Positions 31,913-43,520 of a stretch of 64,000 bases of DNA are shown here, one piece after another. The notes below the pieces were generated by a model that searched no databases, had not been told where the DNA came from, and saw nothing but the letters and a program-made list of their open reading frames with translations. This DNA is from Dichetophora obliterata (taxonomy: Eukaryota; Arthropoda; Insecta; Diptera; Sciomyzidae): NCBI GenBank assembly GCA_963920525.1, contig OY986435.1, positions 220,626,899 through 220,690,898 of the forward strand, read 5' to 3'. The translations under genes were made by a program, and so were the position numbers. Position 1 is the stretch's first letter, and each line of letters begins with the position of its first letter.

Positions 31913-34817
31913 CTTGGTCATTTGTGATCAAACATTTAATAACACGCACAACACTGAAACTTGGTTAAACGGAAGCATTACTGACTTAGAATTGTTTGAT
32001 AACAGTTTTGAAGTTTATAGAAGAGATAGACATGCTGACAATACTTCTGCTGTCGGTGGAGGTGTCTTATTAGCTGTAAGGAACTCCTTCGTTAGTTCCA
32101 TTATTGTTATTCCCTGCTCTGCTAACATCGAACGTCAAGGTTGTACATTGCAATTCTAATGTATATCTTACTAATGCATACGTTCCTCCTAAGAGCAGTG
32201 TAGAAGTTTATGCAAGCCTTGCGGATTGCATAGAATATGTCATAAGCATAATTGACGTTAATGACGACATTTTATTGTTAGGTGATTTTAATCTGCCCGA
32301 CTTGAAATGGGAATCTTCTGACGATGATACATATTTTTGTGCATCTAATTCGAAGACTCGCCAAGAGCATATATTTGTTGATAATATATGTTCTGACTTA
32401 CAACAAGTGAGTTGTATTTATAATAGTCGTGAAAGACTTCTTGACCTGGTCTTAACTACAGATAGTAACAATGTGATTGTTGAGAGGGCCCCTCATGCTT
32501 TGACTGCCGTTGATGAATACCATCCACCATTGAGCATATGGTACAAATCAGACAGGGATAATATAGTAAAGTCTAACTCAATAGATAAAGTTTATGAATT
32601 CAATTTTAAAAAAGCTGACTTTTTGAAGTTGAATCATTTACTTCAAAGTAAACTTCATGTTATTTTAGAATATGTTAATAATAACACTCTTGATGATTCA
32701 ACTAATTTATTTTATATGGAAATCTTTGCTATGTTTTCTCTGTCCGTGCCATATAGCCTCAAATTTACGAAAAATTGTGCTTACCCCTGGTACACAAAGG
32801 AGTTAAAGATTCTTCGCAACAGCAGGAATAGGGCATGGAAAAACTATGTCTGTAGCTTAGACTTGAATGACCTAGAAATCTACAAGCGTTTGTTTCTGGA
32901 CTTTGAAAATTGCTCAGCTACCTTATATCAAAATTATTTAGACAGTACTAAGCTGAGAATATTGTCTGATCCGAAGAAATTCTGGGGTTTCATAAACACC
33001 AAAAAAAAATCTGATGGATTCCCTTTATCATTTAAAACCTCTGACGGATTTACTGACGATCCTGTCGTAATTTGTGGTCTATTTGCCAATCTCTTTAAAG
33101 AGTCATTTTGTTCAGACTCTTTTAATCCTGATGAAGAGTACATTGAATATATGAACTCTACACCCAGGGTTTCGTTGGATTCTATATCCTTTACTTCAGA
33201 GGATATTTTAAAGTATATTGGATTGATCGATGAGGATTTTAATGCTGGACCTGACGGAATTCCTGCCGCAGTGTTAACACGATGTGGTTCCGTTCTAAGT
33301 CAACCACTGTCCATGTTATTCAATAAATCAATTAGCGAAAGTATTTTTCCACTTTTTTGGAAAAAATCTTTTATAGGTCCTATCTATAAAAAAGGTTGTA
33401 AGAACGATATAAACAACTACAGGCCTATCGCGAAACTCTCGTCGATTCCAAAACTTTTTGAGCGCCTCGTGTATGATCGTGTGAAAATTCACTGTGGGAA
33501 GGTCATGACAACTCGTCAGCATGGATTTGTTACTGGCAGATCCACTGTGTCTAATCTCCTCGATTTTACAACGTTTTGCTTAAATTCATTTTATTCAGGT
33601 AACCAGGTCGACTGTATTTACACTGATTTTAGTAAAGCATTTGATAAACTGCCACACAACTTAATTCTATTTAAACTAAAGTTAATGGGTTTTCCACAAT
33701 TTTTTGTAAGCTGGATTCAATCGCATCTGACAGAGCGATCTTATCAAATACTATTTCGAGGCGTATTGTCAGCTGAATCAGGTGTTCCTCAAGGTAGCCA
33801 CCTTGGTCCACTTCTGTTTATTTTAGCCATTAATGATGTAACACACATCATCAAACACTCTCATCTTCTTATCTATACAGATGATATGAAAATATATAGA
33901 ACAATAGATGCTAAAAACAATTCAGATCTGCTCTAGTCTGATTTGAAATCCTTTGAAATTTGGTGTTCTAAAAACAATATGTTTCTAAATCCAGATAAAT
34001 GCCAAACTATGACCTTTTCGCGAAAAAGGAATAATTTAATTTTTGATTATAAGATAAAAGATACTGCATTAAGTCGTGTAGATTCTGTCAAAGATCTGGG
34101 TATATGCATGGATTCTAAGCTATCGTTTAACGTTCATATTGATTACATTTGTAAAAAAGCATCTTCTATGCTCGGGTTTATGAAACGCTGGGCCAAACAA
34201 TTTAATAGTATGATTACAACTACAACGCTGTATTATGCAATTGTGCGACCTTACTTAGAGTATGCAAGTCAAGTTTGGTCCCCAAGTTACAATGTACATG
34301 TTGAACGTATAGAGAGAATCCAAAAAGTTTTGTTCGGTTTGCTCTAAGTGGCTTAAGTGCAACTGACACTTTAAACTTTCCTCCTTAGGAGGATCGTTTA
34401 AAACTATTAAAAATGCAATCTTTGAATGAGAGAAGGAAGTCTGCAGATATCGTCTATTTACACCAACTCATAACTGGTGTATTCGATTCACCAGAACTCC
34501 TAACTCTTATAAATTTTAACACTAACCGTAGAAGCAGTAGAAATGCTAACAATTTAATTTACTTACCTTTTAGTAGAACAAATTATATGGCTACTGCTCC
34601 TTTACATCGCATGAGTACCTTTGTTAACAACTGTAGCTTTTTTGATGTTAACTTATCGAAAGGTCAACTCAAAAGTAGATTGAAAACTAATGTATGATTA
34701 GATCTATGTAAACGCATGGTTAGTTGTTATGTCTTGTGTTGTCCCTGAGCCCAACCCATATTATGGTGAGTAAATTTTTCTCACTTTGGATTGTTTTGGA
34801 CCACTCTTATCGATATC
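31913..34817 (+). mobile_element. Nearly intact CR1/Jockey-group LINE, 5' truncated
   Basis: Carries an endonuclease and reverse transcriptase ORF2 with few defects, followed by about 120 bp of non-coding 3' sequence ending near 34817 against a MITE. The 5' end is truncated inside the endonuclease domain, as is usual for LINE copies. RNase H is absent, unlike the LINE at 1-2920. The low number of lesions makes it one of the youngest insertions here. Confidence 0.85.
31932..34697 (+). pseudogene. LINE ORF2: endonuclease plus reverse transcriptase
   Basis: The apurinic-type endonuclease runs from TETWLNGSITDLELFDNSF through GGGVLLAVRNSF, LLLGDFNLPDLKWESS and LLDLVLTTDSN to EYHPPLSIW (about 31932-32540). 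The RT follows: AGPDGIPAAVL near 33245, IGPIYKKGCKNDINNYRPIA near 33375-33430, QHGFVTGRSTVSNLLDF near 33520-33565, YTDFSKAFDKLPH near 33620, GVPQGSHLGPLLF near 33782 and YTDDMKIY near 33874. The usual YADD is YTDD here. Defects: a frameshift near 32140, an in-frame TAG at 33934-33936, and a frame change between 34347 and 34413. 32104-33936 is otherwise open for 610 codons. Confidence 0.88.
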
Positions 34818-34820
34818 ATT

Positions 34821-35143
34821 AAGGCTATTCACGGTTTGAGCGTACTTTTAACAAATAATATTTATAGCATTTGTTATTGTTCAAACTGTGAGCACCTCGC
34901 CGTGTGACTGTCGTATGAAAGGATTGTGCAACCCTGTGATGTGTGTGATTGTGCGGCTGTAGACAGAGCATAAAAATACGAGGTACAAAGAGCACGTCCA
35001 AGGGCTGCTTTTATTTGCGCGTGCCTGCGTATTTGCATTTGTATGCAAAACAACAACGAAGCAAAATACGTTTTCGTAAATTGGCGAACAAATAGCAGAT
35101 CGAACAAATGGCAGACCAGCGTATTCGAACTGTGAATGGCCTT
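34821..35143. mobile_element. MITE, ATT target duplication, 323 bp
   Basis: Ends AAGGCTATTCACGGTTTGA and, reversed, AAGGCCATTCACAGTTCGA. It is flanked by ATT at 34818-34820 and 35144-35146. Non-coding. It lies directly after the LINE 3' end and belongs to the same end group as 31360 and 53944. Confidence 0.85.
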
Positions 35144-35146
35144 ATT

Positions 35147-36318
35147 GAGATGTTTTAATGTTATTTGGGCTGGTTCTTAAGATGATCTAATGCGGAGAAA
35201 GTGCGAAAAAGCTGTAGTAGCTGAACTCTATTGTTATTGCAACACAATTGATCAAAAGAAGCTAGGTCAAAGTCCTTCCAAGGGCTGAAATGGCCAGTTT
35301 ATTTTTTTTATATTTTTTTTTATATATAAGTTTAAGCAATTCTGACTAGGAATCAATGCAAGCACTCAAAACCTTTCCAACGACATCTTGAAAGTGAGAA
35401 TTGCATTAGAAATAATACCGTTTCTTTGAATTTTAGTGAAAATAGTTTAAAAAAAATTCAACAAAATGCACGAAAGACGGCATTATCCTAAGTCCGTACG
35501 CAAAAAATAAAAATTTTTTGATGCAGGTTGGAAGAAATTTTTCATTACTATTATTTCTGAACAATTTAATAAAATATTATTAAGATCAAAAGATCAAAAG
35601 AACTTCAAAGGTACAAAACTACTTTTAATTTGTTGTACAACAACCCAAATAGATTTTCATTCTCTCCTAAAATATAAAATAAAATGCTTGCAAAGAAGTG
35701 ACACAACATCAAAAGAACTTCAGATAAGTACAAAACCGGTTTTGATTTGTTGTACAACAACCAGCAATGAGCTAGTTATCAAGCTTCAAGAAATTGCTGC
35801 CGGTTTTTGGTGCCAAGATGAACATCTATATGATAAGTTATCTGTGGTTGAGGTTTGTAAGAAACTTACATAAATTAAACCTTTTACCTTTAAACCTTTA
35901 AATATTGAAATAAATAAAGAAGCAGTTAGAACAGATAGCTACCTTGATAGAGTTTATGGCGGTGATCTATAAATAGCCTACTGCTTTGAAATGTCATATG
36001 ATTAGCAGACATACAATTCAAAAGAATGAATTCCAAAATCTGCGCACTCATATACTTGTTTAAACAGTGAGTTGATCACAGCTTAATCACTCAAAGACTA
36101 CTGAAGAGGAAAATGTAGCGATTTCCCAAACAGACTGTCTAGTCAGCTTAGTGATTGACTCTATACATAGTTGTTGTTGTTGTTGTTGCCTTCTTTAAAA
36201 AACTTACTTGATCTAAAGCTCACAATTTAATTCATGTAATAATTTCATAGAAAATAAAACTAATTAATTAAACCTTTTACTATTATCGCATAAAAATGAA
36301 CACAATTTTTGCGATTCA
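35147..36318. other. Intron sequence with a 120-bp direct duplication
   Basis: The phrase AAAAGAACTTCA...TTTGTTGTACAACAACC occurs at about 35590-35645 and again at about 35708-35762. A (GTT)6 run lies at 36171-36188. No gene is recognised. Confidence 0.4.
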
Positions 36319-36639
36319 ATGTATTCACTAAATTTATTTCAAATCAACCACTCTAAAAATGATCTCGATAGAATTCTTGATCTTATTTTCACCAATAACG
36401 ATTTAAAATTTTCTATTTTGAAAAACGCTGTGCCTCTTACAAGTGAGTCCATACTCCATAAAGCCATAACCATAAACTTTTCTTTTTACGAGCTTAAGAG
36501 GTCTTCTCACCAAGTGTCAAAATTGCAATATAACTTTAACAAAGTGAATTATGTGGCGTTGAATAGCTTCTTTCCCGACAATGAATTCGTGTCCGTACCA
36601 AACTACTCAGGCACGAAAGTCCAGAGTATCGGAGTATAA
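36319..36639 (+). pseudogene. LINE endonuclease domain fragment
   Basis: A 106-codon open stretch reads DLDRILDLIFTNNDLKFS and then ESILHKAITINFSFYELK. This resembles the end of a Jockey/BS-type LINE endonuclease (the GRxLDLVFTN and DxHHxAL motifs) with the catalytic histidine region altered. No RT follows. Confidence 0.55.
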
Positions 36640-37224
36640 TTTTTAAAAGCTACGAGTAGTAACGAAAAACTGCCAAGTTTATGAAAAAAATTAATCGCAC
36701 ATTGATATGAAGCCGCATGCAAACGAGCTTCAGTGAATAGGACCCGAGAAAAAACTTTTTATATATTGTGTCAATAAAGTAGCGGATATGTTTCGAAACT
36801 GGCCTGAGTCTTGTACCCGAAACTTACCCAACAAGTACCTTGAAAGGTACCTGAAATAGTACCGTAGTAAGTCTGTATTATGTAAATAAAGTGTTCAAAA
36901 TGTACAAAAATACATGTAGAAAATAGCGAAAAAAAGGTGGCTTATGGTCCAATAATGTTCGCGTAACGCAACGCAAGGTGGCCGTAGCAAATGGCAGATT
37001 GCACGTAGATAATTTCTTGTTGATTATGCAGACGTAGATCTACTTAAAAAACTTTAACTCAGCTGCTTTTGTTTACAAAAAGTAAGTCGTTTTTAATTGG
37101 CGGAAAATTATATCTATTAGCAAATTTACATCACTAAGAACAAAAAAGAATTGTGGGTTAAAAGACACAATTTTTCAGCAAATTTACCGCACATAAACTG
37201 TTGCTATGAAAATGCAGCTATAAC
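36640..37224. other. Intron sequence, nothing recognised
   Basis: AT-rich, no open frame of interest and no bounded repeat. Confidence 0.4.
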
Positions 37225-37309
37225 CAGTGTTGTCACTTGAAAAATTTAAATAGTGTAGCATCCAAAAAAGTGGTAGTCCTACCACGATTGTGATAGAGTG
37301 ACAACACTG
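37225..37309. mobile_element. Short hAT MITE, 85 bp
   Basis: Inverted ends CAGTGTTGTCACT and AGTGACAACACTG. Flanking 8-mers GCTATAAC (37217-37224) and GCTGTCAC (37310-37317) match at 6 of 8 positions, as for an old hAT target duplication. The interior also contains an inverted GGTAGTCCTACC. Confidence 0.72.
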
Positions 37310-37317
37310 GCTGTCAC

Positions 37318-38890
37318 AAGACCGTAGAGCCGACGTTAGTTCAAAATTAAATTGAACTTTTTATTTGTTATATTAAGGTTGTGAGATAAGAAAAGATTAT
37401 CTTAAGGTTGTGAGATAAGATTTTGTTTTTATCTATACTGTTCTAAGCTTCTATACTATACGTGTGTACAAGGAATTTTCGTCGCTGAGGAAGAGAGATA
37501 GAGCGTCGTTATTTGACATAAGCCCTTCCCGAGCAAAAAAAAAAATCCATTTTTGAGGAGGAGCATCTGTCAAAACACAAGTTCTGCTTCATGAGCGCAT
37601 TCATTATTTAGGGTGGCAAGGGCCTTAATTTTTTTTCATATTGGGATAAGCTTTAATAGTTATTTATTTGTTTACAATTTCTTTGAAAGCTTGACATGAA
37701 ATTAAAGTGGAATAGCAACCTAAGGTTACAAGCTATAACTAGGTATTTTTATATAAAAAAAACTCATTAAAAGGCGACAGTTCGGAAAAATCTACACAAA
37801 ACTATTTATTTTAAAAGAGTTTAATTTGGTATGTATCTTAGTTGTTTAGTTTTTGTGTTATTTTAATATCAATTAAATAGTTTATAAAAAATTGTTTTTT
37901 GAAATGAATTTTTAAAAAATCGTTAAAAGTAACTTTTGTCGTTTCAGTCTTATTCTGAGTTCATGTCTTTTACATCCGAATGTGCCGCAGGTCGATTCAC
38001 TGACATGTAAAACATTCAGCAAGTTTTCTGTTTTTCTTTGTCATATTCAATACTGCCAGACTCAATGCTTCTTTATTTTGAAGCTTCAATAATAAAATAT
38101 GCCAACTATAACTCAAGAAACTCCATTCTGGCAACACTACTCAAAACGATTAGCGATTCTCGCCGACACGCCAACGACATGATTCTGGTCAGACAGTTTT
38201 TAATTTCTAATTTTTACCTATTTGACAAATATTTTTTTTAAATAACAAAACATTTGAATAAAAATTATACTGTGCACTTGCTATGAGCCAAAACTTTCAA
38301 ATGATATAAGTTTCCTTCAAATGTGTTGTATAAAAGTCGGTAAAAAGGGGGCTAAAAATATGTGTTTTCGTATTAATATATAGATTATTTACAGAATATT
38401 ATGTGTATTACAATGTATATATTATTAAATATATAAGCTAAACTATTTCATAAATGAAATTAGTTCTATGATAAAATTTGTATCATTGCATTAAGCAACC
38501 GTATTAAAAGAATACTCGGATCAAAATTTGTGGATAAGGTTTTTGTATTTAATATCAACATCACTAAGTGTCAAAGTTCTTAACATCAAAACATATTCAT
38601 AAATTAAGCACTTATAGTTTATTATACTTGTTTTTTATTTATTGTTTATGAAGAACCTCATGAAATTTCACACAAAGTTTTCCGTCACTTGTTGCAATTT
38701 CACATGTTCCCTTTCGCTTGTGTATCTTTTTCATCACGAACCACTATTTACTCGCTTATCAGTTAGAGAAACACTAGTTTTCGCAAACGTGACTATTTTG
38801 GAATAAAACACTGTGTCTTCGGAAAAAGTGACTATTTTTCGCAATAGTTACAGATCCGAGCTACAGTTATTTTTCCCTTTCTGTCTAATG
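37318..38890. other. Intron sequence, no gene seen
   Basis: AT-rich. It contains a short direct repeat, AGGTTGTGAGATAAGA, at about 37376 and 37405. Nothing else is recognised. Confidence 0.4.
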
Positions 38891-39007
38891 CTGAGAGCTA
38901 AATGCGCATTTACGAAATCCACATTTACTAACGGCCCTTTACTCGTTGTAAGAGTAACAGGGACAAATATATATAGTAAATGGTCTAAATGTGTATTTAG
39001 CTCTCAG
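38891..39007. repeat. Short inverted repeat, 117 bp
   Basis: CTGAGAGCTAAATGCGCATTTA at the left and its inverse (TAAATGTGTATTTAGCTCTCAG) at the right, two mismatches. Probably a small MITE; no convincing target duplication was found. Confidence 0.6.
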
Positions 39008-39679
39008 TGTCATATTCTTCAATTTATGACTGTTAAGCAAAAATTAATTCTTTGGTGTAAATGGACCATGAAGTGTTTAACTAGGAGCTTATTCGGTTTG
39101 TTACAGTTCTGTTACACGGTCATACAATGGGTTAAGGGTGGTTTTAGGCAAAAGCTATTGAAGTGAAGTATATTCTTAACTTCAATATCCAAAGTTGAAT
39201 TTATGAATTTATATTCTTAACTTCGTATCTTCCAAAGTTGAATTTTGGAAGATATTTTCTAAAAAAGTATATTATATAGACAAAAAATTTCATTTGCATG
39301 TTAATTTTACATCATCCGTTAGGATAAAATAATTACTTTTTTTAACATATAGTTTTTATATATAAAGATGGCGCTGAAGTTGATGTGCTTAAACAAAATT
39401 CAAAGTTGGGCCGCTTCATAGCTCGGCTCCAGATCGTCTGAAAAAAACAAAACAAAATGCATTCGAAATAGACCCTTGAATACCCATCATTTACCAAAAT
39501 GGAATGGAAATATGAAAAATTAAGAAAATTATGAAGCGTGGAAACAAAAATCAAAAAATTTACGTTACTTTAAATAAATATTAAATATTAAAATCGGTCG
39601 ATTAGCTTGTTTGCAGTAGTGCGGCCCGTTTTGAAAAAGTATGTTTCGGGAAAAACGCATTTAAAGTTACTCTAGCTAG
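39008..39679. other. Intron sequence, nothing bounded
   Basis: Contains a local duplication of TATTCTTAACTTC...CAAAGTTGAATTT near 39172-39245. No gene is seen. Confidence 0.4.
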
Positions 39680-39971
39680 TAGTCATGGGCAAAACTGCTA
39701 CTCACTGCGATTGCTACTTTGGTGTATCAAAGGGATTGATTCTTCTGCAGTTTTCATACTGCCATCACTGCTACTGTGATTAATACCTTCCCTATAAAAA
39801 ATTAAATATAGGAGTAGCTATCACTGTGATTGAAATATTTTAGTAGCAGACTGTGATGGCTACTTTCGAGTAGCAATCACTGTAATTGAAATATTTTAGT
39901 AGCAGACTGTGATTGCTACTTTCGAGTAGCAGTGAGAAAATCAATGTTACAAAAATATCGACCCATCTCTC
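39680..39971. mobile_element. hAT MITE with internal 62-bp repeats
   Basis: The left end TAGTCATGGGC and the reversed right end GAGAGATGGGTC are weakly alike, but flanking 8-mers CTAGCTAG (39672-39679) and CTGGCTAG (39972-39979) match at 7 of 8 positions. The interior has two direct copies of a 62-bp unit (TCACTGTGATTGAAATATTT...CTACTTTCGAGTAGCA) at about 39820-39930, and many inverted GTAGCA/TGCTAC phrases. Confidence 0.7.
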
Positions 39972-39979
39972 CTGGCTAG

Positions 39980-42039
39980 ATAAAGTTACTACGGGCTCTA
40001 CCGGGTTTGAAACGCTGTAGAATATGTATTATAGGTGGGTTTGATTTGACGGTTTTTTACATTTTCTTGAACAGCTATTTTAACACAATAATCAATTAAA
40101 AAAAAATGTAATTTTCAAAAAAATGATTGCCTAAAGCCTCTCTTAAAACCACTTAAGGCTATACCACAATTCCCTGTTTCTAATATAATTTATAGACTAA
40201 ATGAAAAACTCATTTTTATTTAACTCATCATCTGATTAAAAACTTCATCTATATCTTATACATAAATAAACAATAATTAATAGACTGAATAAAAACTTCA
40301 TCCGTAGAATTCCTCTAGTAATTCCATTGAGCAAAAATCATGTTCAGAAAATAAAAATAATGCACTCAATTTAACAGACCATTAAAATATTGCCCAGATC
40401 TATAAACATTTAAAATGAACACAAGGCAATCATCACAACATGTCTTAAAATTACTTGTAAAAAATTGAAGATATCCAATAATTACGAACCTCGATCGAGA
40501 CTAATTTTCCACTACTTTTCGCAGCAAAGCAACATTTTCCTTGCAAAAAAAAAAAAAAAAAAGAAAAGAAAGGAGCACAACAACGCTGCTGTTGGAATTT
40601 CGCCAACATTTTGAATTATTCTTTGTTAGGTAAAAGAAAAAATTAGCAATTTTTAAGAAGCTACCCCCTGCAATTGAAAAAACATTATTTGTATGAAAGT
40701 ACATGTTTTAAAAAAGTCATAAATTGTTATGAAATCTCATGTAATTGTAACGAAAGAACGGTGTTTAATTTAACAGCTCGTTTGACAGGCGTGTCAAAAT
40801 GGACGCCTCTTGATTGAGGTCCAACCCATACTCTCTAAATCCAAGGCAATCTAGACAAAGTTCTTTTGACGCAGGTAATATTTTGCGTTGTGGTTTTATT
40901 TTTGTGTGAACTTTAAAAAAGCACTCTGTCAGACAGTGATATTTTTCTAGCCTATATCAAAAGAATTAAAAATACTTTTTCAATCTAGCAAAATATAATC
41001 ACAAATGCGTGCAATAATTCATTAAAATTTTCATCTATTTGAAGTGGATCGTGTACGTGCAGTGCAAAACAGTCACACGCGCAAACTACAAGGCGGGCAC
41101 ATAAAAAGCACTTGAATGCTTTTGCTAGTGTAGTATTTTGTTGTTGATGTTGTTGCAGGTTGTAGGTTTTTGAAAAATACTTTTGTGTTCTGAAGTTGTT
41201 GGGAATGATCATTCTTAATGCATGAGATATTAATGAAAAATCAAGAATTCAGTTTCATTATTTAAGAAAATAGATAAACATTTTGTTAAATTTTTTTGCA
41301 GTATGGCAATCAAGAGTTAGGTACTCGAGTGGCTGTGAAATGTTGTGCTAATAATTTAGTGTTTATTGGTTGATAAAAAATGTTGAACATACATTATAAT
41401 TCTGTGATAAACTACTTTAGCTAAGAGCGCGTTAGAAAAAAGAAAAAGAATGGAAGAAGAATAATGAGAATATTACCAAATTTGAATTTGCACATAGAGG
41501 AACATCGTTTTTAATATTAATTTATTTAAAGAAAAGTTTCACAAATAAGACAGAGTCTTTTAAATGCAGTAAGAATATAGATACATAACAAAATAACAAA
41601 TGATAAAAAAAATATAATTAAAAATTTAACTTAATACAATTAATATAATTTAACTAAAAGATCTAATCAAAATAATAATTAATTCAAAATTAATTCAAAC
41701 AAAAATCGAAAAATCGACAAAATCAAACAAAAACAGTTCAAGTTTTGACTACTGTTGTCTTATGAATGGTACAATTTGCTGTATTGTTCTTATAAATCTA
41801 TGTCTATAAAAGAAATTGGGGGCGAACCTTCACATGGTAACGTGTCTGACTGTCTCAACCTGGCGAGGCCATTTATATTTGCTATGTAAAATCGTGTCAA
41901 GTCGGTTCAAGCCATCACGTAGTGTTTCCTGGGCAACGTCAAAACTCTCAACCGTTTGTTTGGTGGCTAATCTGAGCGACGGGCTTCCGAGGCTTAAAAC
42001 AGGTTGTGCGTAGAATTTGAAGCCCACTTCTCAAAAACA
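39980..42039. other. Intron sequence, mostly unassigned
   Basis: AT-rich. An 18-base A run lies at 40545-40562. From about 41815 the sequence becomes more GC-balanced and may be a decayed repeat next to the LINE fragment that follows. No gene is recognised. Confidence 0.35.
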
Positions 42040-43520
42040 TTAAAGCATACGGATGTCAAGGTACTGCTGCCCGATTATGATGAAGTTTTGGTAGCTTTAC
42101 CTCGGCTTAAAAATAACAAAGCCGCGGAGGCTGATGGCTCACCTGTTGAGCTGTTTAAGAACGGAGGCATAGCTCTATTTAAATGCATTCACGAGCTTAT
42201 TTGCTGAATATGATCGGAGGAATGCATTCCGAACGATTTGAATCTCAGTGTGCTATGTCCAATTCACAAGAAAGGCGATTCCACTATTTGTCTTGTCGAG
42301 CGTTTTATGTGAACAATTAGCTCGATTGTTCCCCATCGTAAGTCTAGAAAGTCTACAATCTACCAAAGATCGATAGACAAAACTTCGATAAGACCCAAGA
42401 AAAACAAATCGACACCCACCATCTTTTTGTCGACTAAAAAGATGCCTTCGACAGAACAATAAGGAATTACCTATACTCCACCATGTCTTAATTTGGTAGT
42501 CCTGCAAAACTAATACGACTTTGCAGGATGACACTGAGCAATATCAGCAGTGCAGTAAAAATCCCTCTCCTCTCCCTACCATTTGCTACCAAACGAGGTG
42601 TTAGACCAGGCTATTCCTTATCGTGCGACTTTTTCAACCTAATGATGGAGAAGATCATCTGATCTGAGCCGTAGTGGCACAATATTTTGCAAGAGTGTTA
42701 TGCTACTTGCGTATGAGTGTTATGCAGCATTCTCCAGAAATGAGCAAAGTGAGTCAAGTCGAATGGGTCTGGCAGTAAATGCAGATAAGACGAAATACTT
42801 GGTGTCAACAAACAAACATTCCCAGCGTCTGAAAACCCACATTATACTTGACAATACCTCCTTCGAGGTTGTGAAGAACTTCGTCTATCTGGAATCCAGC
42901 ATAAACTCAACCAACGACATCAGCATTGAGATCAAGCGAAGAATAACTCTTGCCAGCAGGTGTTACTTTGGGCTCAGTAGGCAATTGAGAAGGGAGCCCT
43001 CTCTCGACGAACGAAATCACGCTCTATAAATCGCTCATCATGCCCGTCCTACTTTATGCATCACAAACCTGGACGCTGAGCAGTTCAGATAAAAAGACTT
43101 AAGGGGCATTCGAGAGAAAGAATCTTCGTAAGTTCTACGGACCAATCTGCGTCAATGGTAAGTACCGAATACGGTGGAATGATGAATTGTATGAGCTGTA
43201 CGCTGACATAGACATAGTCAAGTGCATTAAAATCGAGCGGCTTCGCTGGCTAGGTCATGTTCAGCGCATGAAAGACGATGCTCCAGTGAAGTAAACATTC
43301 GATTCGGTACCCAGCGGCGGTCAACGCAGAAGAGGAGACCTCATCTTCGTTGAAAGACCAAGTAGAGGACAACCTGACGAAGCTTGGAATTAAATTCGTC
43401 AGGTAAAAATAAACCTTAATCAGGTAAGAGTATTTACCCCGAGTGTGGCTGGCGCCACAAACTTAGATAAGGCTAAGATTGACAAACGGCTATTGTGCCA
43501 ACTAAGTAAGTAAGTAAGTA
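42040..43520 (+). mobile_element. RTE-like LINE remnant with (TAAG)n tail
   Basis: Decayed reverse transcriptase in several frames: LKNNKAAEADGSPVELFKNG at about 42093-42155, LSVLCPIHKKGDS near 42243-42280, MGLAVNADKTKYLVSTNK at about 42762-42820, EVVKNFVYLESSINSTNDIS then IEIKRRITLASRCYFGLS near 42866-42975, then a WLGHVQRM-like part near 43245-43270 and a QVEDNLTKLGI-like part near 43360-43390. The final tandem AAGTAAGTAAGTAAGTA at 43502-43518 fits the short microsatellite tails of RTE elements. Clade assignment is from motif memory. Confidence 0.75.

Noticed and set aside
41830..42027. 65-codon minus-strand stretch as coding
   Set aside because: Overlaps an equally long plus-strand open stretch in decayed LINE-flanking sequence; no motif on either strand.
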